Assembly: GCF_030811555.1 (NCBI RefSeq)
Contig: NZ_JAUSQZ010000001.1
Coordinates: 7,499,241-7,563,240 of the forward strand
DNA: 64,000 bases
Reading direction: 5' to 3'
From: Kineosporia succinea
Lineage (GTDB): Bacteria > Actinomycetota > Actinomycetes > Actinomycetales > Kineosporiaceae
Below are positions 32,932-41,139 of the stretch, piece by piece. The notes beneath the pieces were generated by a model. It had not been told where the DNA came from. It worked only from the letters and a program-made list of their open reading frames with translations, and searched no databases. The translations under genes were made by a program, and so were the position numbers. Each line of letters begins with the position of its first letter. The first letter of the stretch is position 1.

Positions 32932-34458
32932 TTGCCCCGAGACACCGTCCTTGCGAACGACTCCCGCTACCGGGGGCTGATCAGCGGCGCGAACACCCGC
33001 TGGGTCGGGTCCCCGGACTTCGTGCGTCTGGTCGCCTCCGCCGAAGAGGTCGAGGAGGCCGTGCAGGACGCGGTCGACCGGGGCCTGAGATTCACCGTGC
33101 GCAGCGGCGGCCACTGCGACGAGAACTTCACCACCACCGGTGACATCCAGGTCGTCATCAACCTGGCCGCCCTCGACTCGGTGCACTACGACGAAGAGCG
33201 CCGGGCCTTCGCCGTCGAACCCGGGGCCTCGCTCGGCCGGGTCTACGAGACGCTCTACCGCGGCTGGGGAGTCACCCTCCCGGGGGGAACCTGCCCCACG
33301 GTCGGGGCCGGTGGTCACATCGTCGGCGGCGGCTACGGCGCCCTCTCACGGCTGCACGGTCTCACCGTCGACCACCTCGAGGCGGTCGAGGTGGTGGTGG
33401 TCGACGAGAACGGCCGGTGCCGCCGGGTCGTGGCCGGGCGTGATCCCGACGACCCCCACCACGACCTGTGGTGGGCGCACACCGGCGCCGGGGGCGGCAC
33501 CTTCGGGGTCGTCACCAAGTACTGGCTGCGCACTCCCGGCACCGCCTCCGCGCCCCCGCACCAGCAGCTGCCCGCGCCGCCGCAGCAGGTCATCGTTTCC
33601 GACGTCGCCTGGTCGTGGGACGACCTGACCGAGGCCACGTTCACCGCTCTGGTGCGCAATTTCAGCGCCTGGCACGAGGCCAACTCGGCGCCCGGCTCCC
33701 CCGGCGCCGGTCTCTACAGCCAGCTCAAGACCCAGCACCGCAGCGCCGGGTCGTTCCGCATGAGCACCCAGGTCGACGCCGGGCTGCCCGGGGCGAACGA
33801 GAAGCTCGACGCGTTCCTGGCGGCGGTCAACGAGGGCACCGGCCTGACCTACACGGTCAACGACCGCAGCGTCCTGCCGTGGTTCTACACCGTGCGCGAG
33901 TGGTTCGGGTTCGTCGAGCCGTCCCTGCCCCGCTGGAAGGCGAAGTCCTCGTACCTGCGCCGAGCCGTGCCGGACGACCAGCTCGCCGCCATGTACCGCC
34001 AGCTCACCCGCGACGACTACGACAACCCGTTCTCGATGATCGCCCTGGTCTCCTACGGCGGCCGCATCAACGCGGTCGGGGCGAGCGAGACCGCGGTGGC
34101 CCAGCGCGACTCGGTGGTGAAGCTGCTCTTCGTCACCCTCTGGACCGACCCGACGCACGACGAGCGGCACGACCGCTGGATCCGGGAGTGCTACGCCGAC
34201 GTGTACGCCTCCTCCGGAGGGGTCCCGGCGCCCAACGACGTCACCGACGGCTGCTTCATCAACTACGCCGACGCCGACGTGGCCGACCCGGCCCTCAATC
34301 GATCCGGCACCGCCTGGCACGAGCTGTATTTCAAGCACAACTACGCCCGCCTGCAAGAGGTCAAGAAGCGCTGGGACCCCCGCGGTGAGTTCCGCCACGC
34401 GCTGTCCGTGCGCCCAGCACTTGCCCCTGCCCCCACCCCGGAGGACCGCCCGACATGA
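32932..34458 (+). CDS. BBE-like FAD-linked oxidase with bicovalent flavin motifs
   Basis: 508 aa from a TTG at 32932, chosen because AGGAGG (32922-32927) lies at ideal distance and the protein then aligns from its N-terminus with the paralogue at 29046. It retains both flavin attachment residues: His61 in RSGGH and Cys121 in GGTCPTVGAGGH, 60 residues apart, the pattern of bicovalent berberine-bridge-type oxidases. The two paralogues share long blocks such as DLWWAHTG.GGGTFG.VTK.WLR.PG. Likely role: two-electron oxidation (dehydrogenation) of an alcohol or amine in the pathway. Its stop overlaps the next start (ATGA), so it is coupled to the NmrA-like gene. A 121-bp gap with no strong terminator separates it from the OYE gene. 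Confidence 0.87.
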   Translation: MPRDTVLANDSRYRGLISGANTRWVGSPDFVRLVASAEEVEEAVQDAVDRGLRFTVRSGGHCDENFTTTGDIQVVINLAALDSVHYDEERRAFAVEPGASLGRVYETLYRGWGVTLPGGTCPTVGAGGHIVGGGYGALSRLHGLTVDHLEAVEVVVVDENGRCRRVVAGRDPDDPHHDLWWAHTGAGGGTFGVVTKYWLRTPGTASAPPHQQLPAPPQQVIVSDVAWSWDDLTEATFTALVRNFSAWHEANSAPGSPGAGLYSQLKTQHRSAGSFRMSTQVDAGLPGANEKLDAFLAAVNEGTGLTYTVNDRSVLPWFYTVREWFGFVEPSLPRWKAKSSYLRRAVPDDQLAAMYRQLTRDDYDNPFSMIALVSYGGRINAVGASETAVAQRDSVVKLLFVTLWTDPTHDERHDRWIRECYADVYASSGGVPAPNDVTDGCFINYADADVADPALNRSGTAWHELYFKHNYARLQEVKKRWDPRGEFRHALSVRPALAPAPTPEDRPT

Positions 34459-35288
34459 CCAGAACCGTGTTCGTCACCGGAGCCCGGGGCAAGACCGGGC
34501 GCGAGGTGATGGCCCAGCTCGCCGGCCGCCCCGGCGTCACCGTGCGCGGTGGCACGTCCCGCGAGAAGCACCAGAACCACCCCACCACCGTCGCTTTCGA
34601 CTGGCGCGACGAGTCGACCTGGCCGAAGGCCCTCGACGGGGCCGACGCCGTCTACATCGGGCGCCCCGACGTCGAGGACTCCCCCGAGCTGATCACCCGG
34701 CTGCTGGCCACGGCGCCGGGGGTGCACGTCGTGCTCGTCTCCGAGCAGGGCGCCGAGAAGGTCGGTCCCGAGGGCTGGGTCAGCCGGGTCGAGTCCGCGG
34801 TCACCACCGGCGCCGACAGCTGGACCGTGCTGCGCCCGTCCTGGTTCCAGCAGGTCTTCACCGATCCGCGCTACTTCCTCGAGGCGATCCGCCGCGAGTG
34901 CACGATCAGCCTGCCCACCGAGGGCGCGCCCATCGCCTGGGTCGACACCCGCGACATCGCCGCCGTCGCGGTCGAGGCGCTCCTCGACCCGGCGGGTCAC
35001 CACGGCCGCGCCCACACCGTCACCGGCCCGCAGGCCGTCACCACCGCGCAGATCGCGGCCGCCGTCTCCGCCGCCACCGGCACCACGGTCACCGCCGTCA
35101 CCCCGCCGCTGGCCGAGTCGCTGGCCGGGGCCCCGGCCTGGCTGGCCGACGTGGTGGGCGGCATGTTCGGGCGGGTGCACGACGGAACCTTCGCCCAGGT
35201 CAGCGATTGCGTCGAGACCGTCACGGGGCAGCCGCCGCGTTCGGTCGGGGCGTTCGTCGACGAGCACGCCGCCCAGTGGCGGGCCTGA
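34455..35288 (+). CDS. NmrA-like NAD(P)-binding protein (atypical SDR)
   Basis: 277 aa. The N-terminal VFVTGARGKTGREV (5-18) is the GxxGxxG nucleotide loop of NmrA/HSCARG-type atypical short-chain dehydrogenases. There is no YxxxK catalytic pair in the usual place, as in redox-sensing or reductase members such as QorB-like quinone reductases. It overlaps the previous gene by 4 bp and lies 25 bp before an MDR oxidoreductase, so these three genes are probably co-expressed. It may be an NADPH-dependent reductase or a regulatory NAD(P)H sensor; the sequence does not decide. Confidence 0.82.
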   Translation: MTRTVFVTGARGKTGREVMAQLAGRPGVTVRGGTSREKHQNHPTTVAFDWRDESTWPKALDGADAVYIGRPDVEDSPELITRLLATAPGVHVVLVSEQGAEKVGPEGWVSRVESAVTTGADSWTVLRPSWFQQVFTDPRYFLEAIRRECTISLPTEGAPIAWVDTRDIAAVAVEALLDPAGHHGRAHTVTGPQAVTTAQIAAAVSAATGTTVTAVTPPLAESLAGAPAWLADVVGGMFGRVHDGTFAQVSDCVETVTGQPPRSVGAFVDEHAAQWRA

Positions 35289-35313
35289 ACCGCCGCGCCC
35301 CGGAAGGACTTCG

Positions 35314-36270
35314 ATGAGAGCGCTCGTTCACCATCAGACCGGCAAGCACCGGCTGCGCCTGCACACGGCGCCCGACCCGCAGCCCACGGCCTCGCAGGCG
35401 CTCGTGCGGGTCAGCGCGTTCTCGTTCAACTTCGGGGAGATCGCCTTCCGCACACCCGACCTGCCCGACGGCACGATCCCCGGGTGGGACGCGGCGGGCG
35501 TGGTGGTCACGCCCGCCGCCGACGGTTCCGGTCCGGCCGCGGGGACGCGGGTGGTCACGTTCGGATGGTCCGGGGCCTGGGCGCAGAGCCGGGCGGTCGA
35601 CACCTCGGAGCTCGCGGTCGTGCCGGAGTCGGTGGATCTGGGCGCCACGGCGGCGCTTCCGGTCGCGGGTATCACCGCCCTGCAGGCGGTGCGGCGGCTC
35701 GGGTCGATCCTGGGGCGGCGGGTGCTGGTCACCGGGGCCTCCGGCGGGGTCGGCCGGTTCGCGGTGCAGCTGGCGAGCCTGGCCGGGGCCGAGGTCGTGG
35801 CCTCCGTCGGGTCGCCCGCACGCGGGCAGGGCCTGGCCGAGCTCGGCGCGGCCGAGATCGTCATCGGGCCGCAGGCTCTCACGGGCCGGGTGCACGGTGT
35901 GGTCGACAACGTCGGGGGCCGGCAGCTGGCCGACGCCTACCAGCGCCTGGCCTCGGGCGGCATCGTCTCGGCGGTGGGCATGGCCTCGAAGGAGCCGACC
36001 ACGATCGACTTCGAGGAGGCCCGCATCGGGCACGACCGGGGCCGCATCGAGACGTTCAACATCTCGCTGCCGCTCGGCGAAGACCTGCAGTACCTGGTGC
36101 GTCTGGCCGAGCAGGGCCGGCTGCGGATCCCGGTGGGCTGGCGCGGCGGCTGGGATTCCTACGAAGACGCCGTCACCCAGCTGCTCGACCGCAAGGTGCA
36201 GGGCAAGGCCGTGCTCGACATCCCCGAGAACCTCGACACCCCCGAGAACCTCGACATCCCCGGGCACTGA
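35314..36270 (+). CDS. Zinc-independent medium-chain dehydrogenase (quinone oxidoreductase-like MDR)
   Basis: 318 aa. It has a GroES-like N-terminal domain (about 1-110) and a nucleotide-binding domain with VLVTGASGGVGRFAVQLA (about 138-155). No catalytic zinc Cys/His set is visible, which fits the quinone oxidoreductase/enoyl reductase branch. GGAAGG precedes the ATG at 35314. The C-terminus ends in a duplicated PENLDT/PENLDI hexapeptide produced by an 18-bp tandem repeat. Last gene of the plus-strand block, followed by a strong terminator. It could act as a stand-alone enoyl reductase on pathway intermediates. Confidence 0.85.
   Translation: MRALVHHQTGKHRLRLHTAPDPQPTASQALVRVSAFSFNFGEIAFRTPDLPDGTIPGWDAAGVVVTPAADGSGPAAGTRVVTFGWSGAWAQSRAVDTSELAVVPESVDLGATAALPVAGITALQAVRRLGSILGRRVLVTGASGGVGRFAVQLASLAGAEVVASVGSPARGQGLAELGAAEIVIGPQALTGRVHGVVDNVGGRQLADAYQRLASGGIVSAVGMASKEPTTIDFEEARIGHDRGRIETFNISLPLGEDLQYLVRLAEQGRLRIPVGWRGGWDSYEDAVTQLLDRKVQGKAVLDIPENLDTPENLDIPGH
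36222..36256. repeat. 18-bp tandem duplication at the MDR gene 3' end
   Basis: CCCCGAGAACCTCGACA occurs at 36222-36238 and 36240-36256, unit 18 bp. It duplicates six residues at the extreme C-terminus in frame, so it is probably neutral. Confidence 0.85.
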
Positions 36271-36276
36271 GCAGCG

Positions 36277-36309
36277 GCGCTGAGGGCGGGATCGTCCCGC
36301 CCTCAGCGC
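36277..36309. terminator. Strong bidirectional terminator between the MDR gene and the SARP gene
   Basis: GCGCTGAGGGCGGGA (36277-36291) pairs perfectly over 15 bp with TCCCGCCCTCAGCGC (36295-36309), with a TCG loop. It lies between the convergent MDR stop (36270) and the SARP stop (36314). Confidence 0.9.
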
Positions 36310-36313
36310 TGTT

Positions 36314-38332
36314 TCAGGCTGTCAGCTTCAGCAGGCGCCGAAGATCGCTACGGCGGCTGCTGATCTCGGCCTCGTCGGCCTCCTCGGCCGAGGGCAGGAG
36401 CATCGCCACCTCGCTCCAGGAGCGGTAGCGCACGAACTGCAGCAGCTGGTCGAGCGCGGCGTCCGAGAGCGGGTCGACGGTGATCGTGCTGGCGTGCGGA
36501 TTGCCCCCGCTCCACGCGGGCCGCCGTTCGAGCAGTTCCGGCCGGCCCGCCCCGACCAGCACGAGCGGCATGGATCCCGAGACCCCGCACAGCTTCTCGA
36601 CGAAGTCGAGCGCGGCGTCGGGCAGCCGGTGCAGGTCGTCGATCAGTATGACCAGCGGGTGCTCACCGGGCAGGGACGCGAGCAGCGTGCTCCAGTGGGC
36701 CAGCATCTGCGCCGGCGAGCCGGGCTCCTCCAGCACGGCGCTCAGCCGCGACGCCGCCTCCGTGTCCCACGGCGTGCGGTGCCCGTCGATACCCGCGGAG
36801 GGCTGCCAGCTGACCAGATGGGCGGCGGTGTGCGGGCGGTTGGCGATGCGGCGCCCGAACTCGGTCAGCAGCCTCGACTTGCCGCTGCCCGGCTCCCCCA
36901 GAACCGTGACCAGGTGCGGCCGTCGCCGGTGCCCGGCGCGTTCCAGGATGCCGGTCAGCATGCCCAGTTCGCACTCGCGGTCGATCAGGGGCAGGAAGTG
37001 CCCCTGCCTCAGCTCACCGGCCACTCCCTTGACCACGAAACTCGCCGGGTCGCCGGGCTGGTGGGCGTACACGAAGGCCGGACCGGCGGCCCGGCGGGTG
37101 TCCGGGCAGACCACGATCTCCCCGTCGGGTGCGGCGCCCAGCAGATCCTGGCAGTGATCGACCGGCCGGCCGCGCACGGTGAGCAGGCCGTCGCCGTCGC
37201 GACCGCGCCGCAGCAGGGCCTCACCGGTCGCCACCACGATCTGCGTCTGCAGCCCCGGCCCGTCCGGAACCCCCAGCTGCTCGCGGATCTCGACGGCCGC
37301 CCGGATCGCCCGGGCCGCGTGGTCACCGTCGGCCGCCTCGAAGACCGCGGTGCACATCGAGCCGAACGTCAGCACCGAGACCCCCTCGTACGAGGGGACC
37401 GTCTTGCGCACCAGGGTGCAGGCCTGGTCGAGGATCTCGTCGATGTGCTCCAGCGGGGGGCCGGCGACGGCCCGGCAGCGCACGAGCAGGAAACTCACCG
37501 GCTGCTTGCCCTCCCGGGGCGTGGCCGGCTCCGGTGTGAGAACCACCGGGGCGGCAGGGGGCGGGGTCTGACTCAGCGAGGGATCGTGATTCAGGATCGC
37601 CTGCTGCAGCAACTGCACCTCCCGGCCCGGATCGAGCCCCCGCCGGGCCACCAGGGCGTTGCGCATGCGGGTGTAGACGTCGAGGGCCTCGGCGTGCCGG
37701 CCGCTGCGGTACAGCGCGAGCATCAGCTGCGCACAGGCCCGTTCGCGCAGCGGCTCGCTCTCGACCATGTTCTCGAGCTCGCGCAGCACCTCGTACTGAC
37801 GACCGCAGAGCATGGCCGCCTCGAAGTAGTCTTCCTGGGCGTCGAGCCGGGCGTTCTCCACCCGCGTCAGCTCGGGCCAGCTGATGCCGGTCTCCACCAT
37901 GTCGGCCAGCAGCGGACCCCGCCAGATGCCCAGGGCCTCGCGCAACGTGGTGAGCGCCGCGTCGGTGCGGCCCTGGGCCAGCTGGGCCCGGCCCTCGTCG
38001 GCCAGCCGCAGGAACAGGTGCAGATCAACGTCTTCCGGGTCGACCACCAGCATGTACCCCGGTGGACGGGTGATGAGCACGGCCTCGCCCCGGGCCCGGT
38101 CGTCGTGGGCCAGCGCCCCGCGCAGGCCCCAGACCGCGTTCTGCAGGATGTTGCGCGCCGAGGCCGGGGCCTCGTCGTCGGGCCACAGCGCCCCGATCAG
38201 CCGGCTGGTCGCGACCACCTGATTGGCGCACAGCAGCAGCATGCTCAGCGTGGCCCGTTGCTTGGCGCCCCCCAGCGCGACGGGAGACTCGCCGTCCCAG
38301 GCCTCGAGATTTCCCAGCATCCGAAATCGCAT
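36314..38332 (-). CDS. SARP-family cluster activator with nucleotide-cyclase-like and AAA ATPase domains
   Basis: 672 aa. Domains: OmpR-type winged helix (about 1-95), bacterial transcriptional activation domain BTAD (about 100-250), a Pro-rich linker, a nucleotide-cyclase-like domain (about 278-430) and an AAA/STAND ATPase core with Walker A GEPGSGKS (479-486) and Walker B LVILIDD (560-566). It ends soon after the ATPase core without the TPR tail of AfsR-type large SARPs. The ATG at 38332 is preferred over the adjacent GTG at 38335 because GGGGGGAG lies 7 bp upstream of the ATG. SARPs activate biosynthetic clusters by binding heptamer repeats. Such repeats occur between the PKS and tailoring operons, so this is the likely pathway activator. 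A GC stem-loop lies in its leader. Confidence 0.88.
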   Translation of the reverse strand: MRFRMLGNLEAWDGESPVALGGAKQRATLSMLLLCANQVVATSRLIGALWPDDEAPASARNILQNAVWGLRGALAHDDRARGEAVLITRPPGYMLVVDPEDVDLHLFLRLADEGRAQLAQGRTDAALTTLREALGIWRGPLLADMVETGISWPELTRVENARLDAQEDYFEAAMLCGRQYEVLRELENMVESEPLRERACAQLMLALYRSGRHAEALDVYTRMRNALVARRGLDPGREVQLLQQAILNHDPSLSQTPPPAAPVVLTPEPATPREGKQPVSFLLVRCRAVAGPPLEHIDEILDQACTLVRKTVPSYEGVSVLTFGSMCTAVFEAADGDHAARAIRAAVEIREQLGVPDGPGLQTQIVVATGEALLRRGRDGDGLLTVRGRPVDHCQDLLGAAPDGEIVVCPDTRRAAGPAFVYAHQPGDPASFVVKGVAGELRQGHFLPLIDRECELGMLTGILERAGHRRRPHLVTVLGEPGSGKSRLLTEFGRRIANRPHTAAHLVSWQPSAGIDGHRTPWDTEAASRLSAVLEEPGSPAQMLAHWSTLLASLPGEHPLVILIDDLHRLPDAALDFVEKLCGVSGSMPLVLVGAGRPELLERRPAWSGGNPHASTITVDPLSDAALDQLLQFVRYRSWSEVAMLLPSAEEADEAEISSRRSDLRRLLKLTA

Positions 38333-38370
38333 CACGTCTCTCCCCCCAAGAGTGAATCGACGACGCTGTC

Positions 38371-38400
38371 GAGGGCCCGTCCGGGCCCGGCCGGGCCCTC
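38371..38400. promoter_or_regulatory. Stem-loop in the SARP leader
   Basis: GAGGGCCCG (38371-38379) pairs with CGGGCCCTC (38392-38400), a perfect 9-bp GC stem, 38 bp upstream of the SARP start. It may be an attenuator, an mRNA stabiliser or an operator. A second small dyad, CCATG/CATGG (38463-38467 and 38480-38484), lies further upstream. The rest of the 38333-38627 gap shows no gene. Confidence 0.35.
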
Positions 38401-38627
38401 ACCGCTCGCCGGTGACCGGAGGACCCGCAGGAGGGAATGCACCCCAATATCCCAGAGTGTTCCCATGGTCACCATAAGTCATGGACCCGGGCACGTCTTC
38501 ACACCTTCGGGCACCTGCTGCCCGGTCCACTGACCGTCAGGTAGCCCTTAAAGTTCTCCCGGCCGGTTCGCCACCACGTCTCCCGATCGTCCGAACACCT
38601 TGATACACAAGGATTCACAGACTTTCC

Positions 38628-39383
38628 TCAGGTCAGGAACAGCACCACGGCCACGACCGTCGCGAACACCACGATGATCCAGCGCAGCAGCTCCGACGGC
38701 AGCTTGCGGGCGAGCCGGGCACCCACGTAACCACCGATCACGGTGGCCGGGGCCAGCACCGCCACGGCCACCCAGTCGACGGGGCCGAAGATGCTGTAGA
38801 CGAGCACCGTGGTCGTGCCCACGACGGCCGCGAAGACGTTGCGCAGCGCGTTGATCCGGCGCAGCGGCTCGTCGAGCACCAGTGAGAGCCCGGCGATCGC
38901 GAGCACGCCCATGGCCGCGTTGAAGTAGCCGCCGTACAGCCCGCACAGGAAGAACACGACCTGGAGCAGGACGGCCGTCCGGCGCGGCGAGTTGTCCTTC
39001 GGGTGCCCGGCGAGCGACCGCAGCCTCTTCTGGAACGCCATCATCCCGGCGGCGGCCAGCAGCAGGAACGGCACCACGACCTCGAACGCCTCGTGGGGCG
39101 TGAACAGGAGCAGCGAGCTGCCGCACAGGACCCCGACGACGATCGTCGGGATCACCGACAGGATCCGCCGCTTCTGGCCCACCAGATCGGGACGACCCGC
39201 CACGGCGCTGGAGGCGTAACCCGGCGCGACCGACAGGGCGTTGCTGACGTTGGCCGACACCCCGGGCAACCCGATCGCCACCAGGAGCGGGAAGGTGATC
39301 AGCGAGCCACCGCCGGCGATCGCGTTCACCCCGCCCGCCAGCAGACCACCACCGAAGAGGGCGAACGCCTCCCACACCTGCAT
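38628..39383 (-). CDS. TauE/SafE-family membrane permease
   Basis: 251 aa with about eight hydrophobic segments. The N-terminal repeat contains GGGLLAGGVNAIAGGGSLITFPLL (about 11-34) and the second half contains GLYGGYFNAAMGVLAIAGL, the internal repeat signature of the family. Members export sulfite, sulfonates or related anions, or take up small acids. ATG start at 39383. It is divergent from the GNAT gene across 64 bp. No link to the biosynthetic cluster is evident, so I place the cluster border between the SARP and this gene. Confidence 0.88.
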   Translation of the reverse strand: MQVWEAFALFGGGLLAGGVNAIAGGGSLITFPLLVAIGLPGVSANVSNALSVAPGYASSAVAGRPDLVGQKRRILSVIPTIVVGVLCGSSLLLFTPHEAFEVVVPFLLLAAAGMMAFQKRLRSLAGHPKDNSPRRTAVLLQVVFFLCGLYGGYFNAAMGVLAIAGLSLVLDEPLRRINALRNVFAAVVGTTTVLVYSIFGPVDWVAVAVLAPATVIGGYVGARLARKLPSELLRWIIVVFATVVAVVLFLT

Positions 39384-39447
39384 CGAGGCACACGCCTTCC
39401 ACGAACCGTCGGGGGCTCGCCAGAGTACTTGGCCTAGGGTCGGGTCC

Positions 39448-39876
39448 GTGACGACACCGCCCGAGGGCTACGAACTTCGCGAGGGCCCTCCCCCGATCGA
39501 TCAGTACCTGGGCCTGCGCGAGCGCTCCGGCCTGAGCCCGAGGACCCGCGAGCAGGCCGAGGCGGGCATCGACGGCGCCTGGTACGCGGTGCACGTCGTG
39601 CACACCGCCACCGGCGAGGCCACGGCGATGGGACGGGTGCTCGGTGACGGCGGCTGGTACTTCCACATCATCGACATGGCGGTGCTGCCCGAGCACCAGC
39701 GGCGCGGGCTGGGCAACGTGGTCCTCACGGCGCTGCTCGAGCGCATTCAGCGAGTGGCGCCGCCGGGGGCCTACATCAACCTGCTGGCTGACGAACCGGG
39801 GCGGGTGCTGTACCGGCGGCACGGCTTCGTCGACAGCGCACCGGTCTCGGTCGGGATGGTTCAGGTTCAGGCCTGA
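39448..39876 (+). CDS. GNAT-family N-acetyltransferase
   Basis: 142 aa from the GTG at 39448. The acetyl-CoA binding motif A reads VLPEHQRRGLGNVV (about 75-88; Q/RxxGxG). The family transfers acetyl groups from acetyl-CoA to amines. A TAGGGT about 8 bp upstream could be a -10 of a leaderless transcript, which supports this start over an in-frame ATG further upstream that would overlap the TauE/SafE gene. Acceptor substrate unknown. Confidence 0.82.
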   Translation: MTTPPEGYELREGPPPIDQYLGLRERSGLSPRTREQAEAGIDGAWYAVHVVHTATGEATAMGRVLGDGGWYFHIIDMAVLPEHQRRGLGNVVLTALLERIQRVAPPGAYINLLADEPGRVLYRRHGFVDSAPVSVGMVQVQA

Positions 39877-39899
39877 GTGCGCCGTCAGGCCTGAGTGCG
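39868..39899. repeat. 14-bp direct repeat at the GNAT 3' end
   Basis: CAGGCCTGAGTGCG occurs at 39868-39881 and 39886-39899, offset 18 bp, spanning the GNAT stop codon and leading into the truncated AraC gene. It may be a scar of the deletion that removed the AraC 5' half. Confidence 0.8.
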
Positions 39900-39961
39900 A
39901 CGACCCTGATCGCCGGCCGGATCGGGCAGCGGTAGCCGTCCGACCTCGTGCGGCCACTTCG

Positions 39962-40525
39962 GCGCTCTACACCGACGACGGCCGGATCCTGACCTCGGCA
40001 GGCGCCGCGTCGGGAATCGACCTGTGTCTGCACATGATTCGCAAGGACCACGGTGCGGCCGTCGCGAACGACGTGGCCCGCGGCACCGTGGTACCCCCGC
40101 ACCGCGACGGGGGCCAGGCTCAGTACGTCCGGCGCCCCGTGCCCGACCCGCAGATCTCCGGCACCGGCCGAGCACGCACATGGGCCCTCGACAACCTCCA
40201 CCGGCCCATCACCCTGCGCGATCTCGCCTTTCAGGAGTCCACGAGCACCCGAACATTCACCCGGAGGTTCCGCGAGGAACTCGGAACGTCGCCCGCACAG
40301 TGGCTCATCCGGCAGCGGGTCGAGCGCGCCTGCGCCCTGCTCGAGCAGAGCGACCTCTCGGTCGACGACGTCGCGGCGGCGGCGGGCTTCGGATCCACCG
40401 CCTCCCTGCGTCTGCACCTGAACACTGAGCTGGGCGTGTCCCCCAGTTCCTACCGAGCCACCTTCCGGGGGCGGCCCGGGACGCATCAGGAGGTCAGCTC
40501 GGAACGGGCGGCCGCGGGCCGGTGA
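39962..40525 (+). pseudogene. 5'-truncated GlxA-type AraC regulator
   Basis: About 187 codons match the C-terminal half of DJ-1/PfpI-AraC regulators: LYTDDGRILTSAGAASGIDLCLHMIRKDHG, then VVPPHRDGGQAQ, then two intact AraC helix-turn-helix units (ITLRDLAFQES... and LSVDDVAAAAGFGS...). The N-terminal 130-150 residues of the DJ-1-like sensing domain are missing; upstream in-frame sequence shows no similarity and overlaps the GNAT gene in another frame. No good start codon precedes the conserved part. A short DNA-binding protein could in principle start at the ATG at 40034, but I see no ribosome site. Convergent with the gene at 40567. Confidence 0.75.
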
Positions 40526-40566
40526 TCGAGGAGGCCGTCGCTCTCGGCGTCCGGTCACCTGGAGAA

Positions 40567-41139
40567 TCACTCACGCAGAGCGAGTCCCGCCGCGAAGGCC
40601 TTCACCTGCGGCTCGCCCCAGGTCAGAACGGGAGGGACCTGGATGAGGACGCTGATGCGCCCCTTGAGGCGGTAGGTGTAAACGGGAGACGCGGGCTTGA
40701 GCCGGACGAGTCGCGGCACGGGTGAAGCATCGTCGTCGGTCATGATCAGGCTGACGACCAGCGACCCGGAGCCGGCCTCGCCCGACGAGATGACGACCTT
40801 CTTGCCCTCGGCCCTCCGGGACGTCCACCCCTCAGGAACCAGAGCGACGGAGAGAGCGAGATGATCGTCCTGGCTCTGATTCTCGACCAGCGGGACGGGT
40901 CCGGTCGGCGAGGGCGCGATCGGTGGGCGAACGGCGGGATTGACGAGGGACGGCGCCGGGGCGACCACGGCGACGGCCGTTCCCCCGGCCGTCAGCAGGA
41001 GCCCGGCGGCAACGCCGATACGGACCGCCCGGCGCCGCCGGCGCAGTCGTCTGCCGTCGCGCATGATCCTCGCGATGGTGTCGGTGTCGAAGGACCGCGT
41101 CTGGCTCTGGTCGGCCAGGGCGTGGTGCAGGTCGTTCAT
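40567..41139 (-). CDS. Membrane-anchored partner of the ECF sigma factor (putative anti-sigma or secreted-domain protein)
   Basis: 190 aa. A short cytoplasmic part (about 1-38, ending in an RRLRRRRR stretch) precedes one transmembrane segment (about 40-60) and an extracellular domain with no family that I recognise. The ATG at 41139 overlaps the sigma factor stop as ATGA, so the two proteins are made together. In SigE-family ECF pairs of actinobacteria, the downstream membrane protein is often the regulator of the sigma factor. No zinc-binding ZAS motif (HxxxCxxC) is present, so classical anti-sigma activity is unproven. Confidence 0.75.
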   Translation of the reverse strand: MNDLHHALADQSQTRSFDTDTIARIMRDGRRLRRRRRAVRIGVAAGLLLTAGGTAVAVVAPAPSLVNPAVRPPIAPSPTGPVPLVENQSQDDHLALSVALVPEGWTSRRAEGKKVVISSGEAGSGSLVVSLIMTDDDASPVPRLVRLKPASPVYTYRLKGRISVLIQVPPVLTWGEPQVKAFAAGLALRE

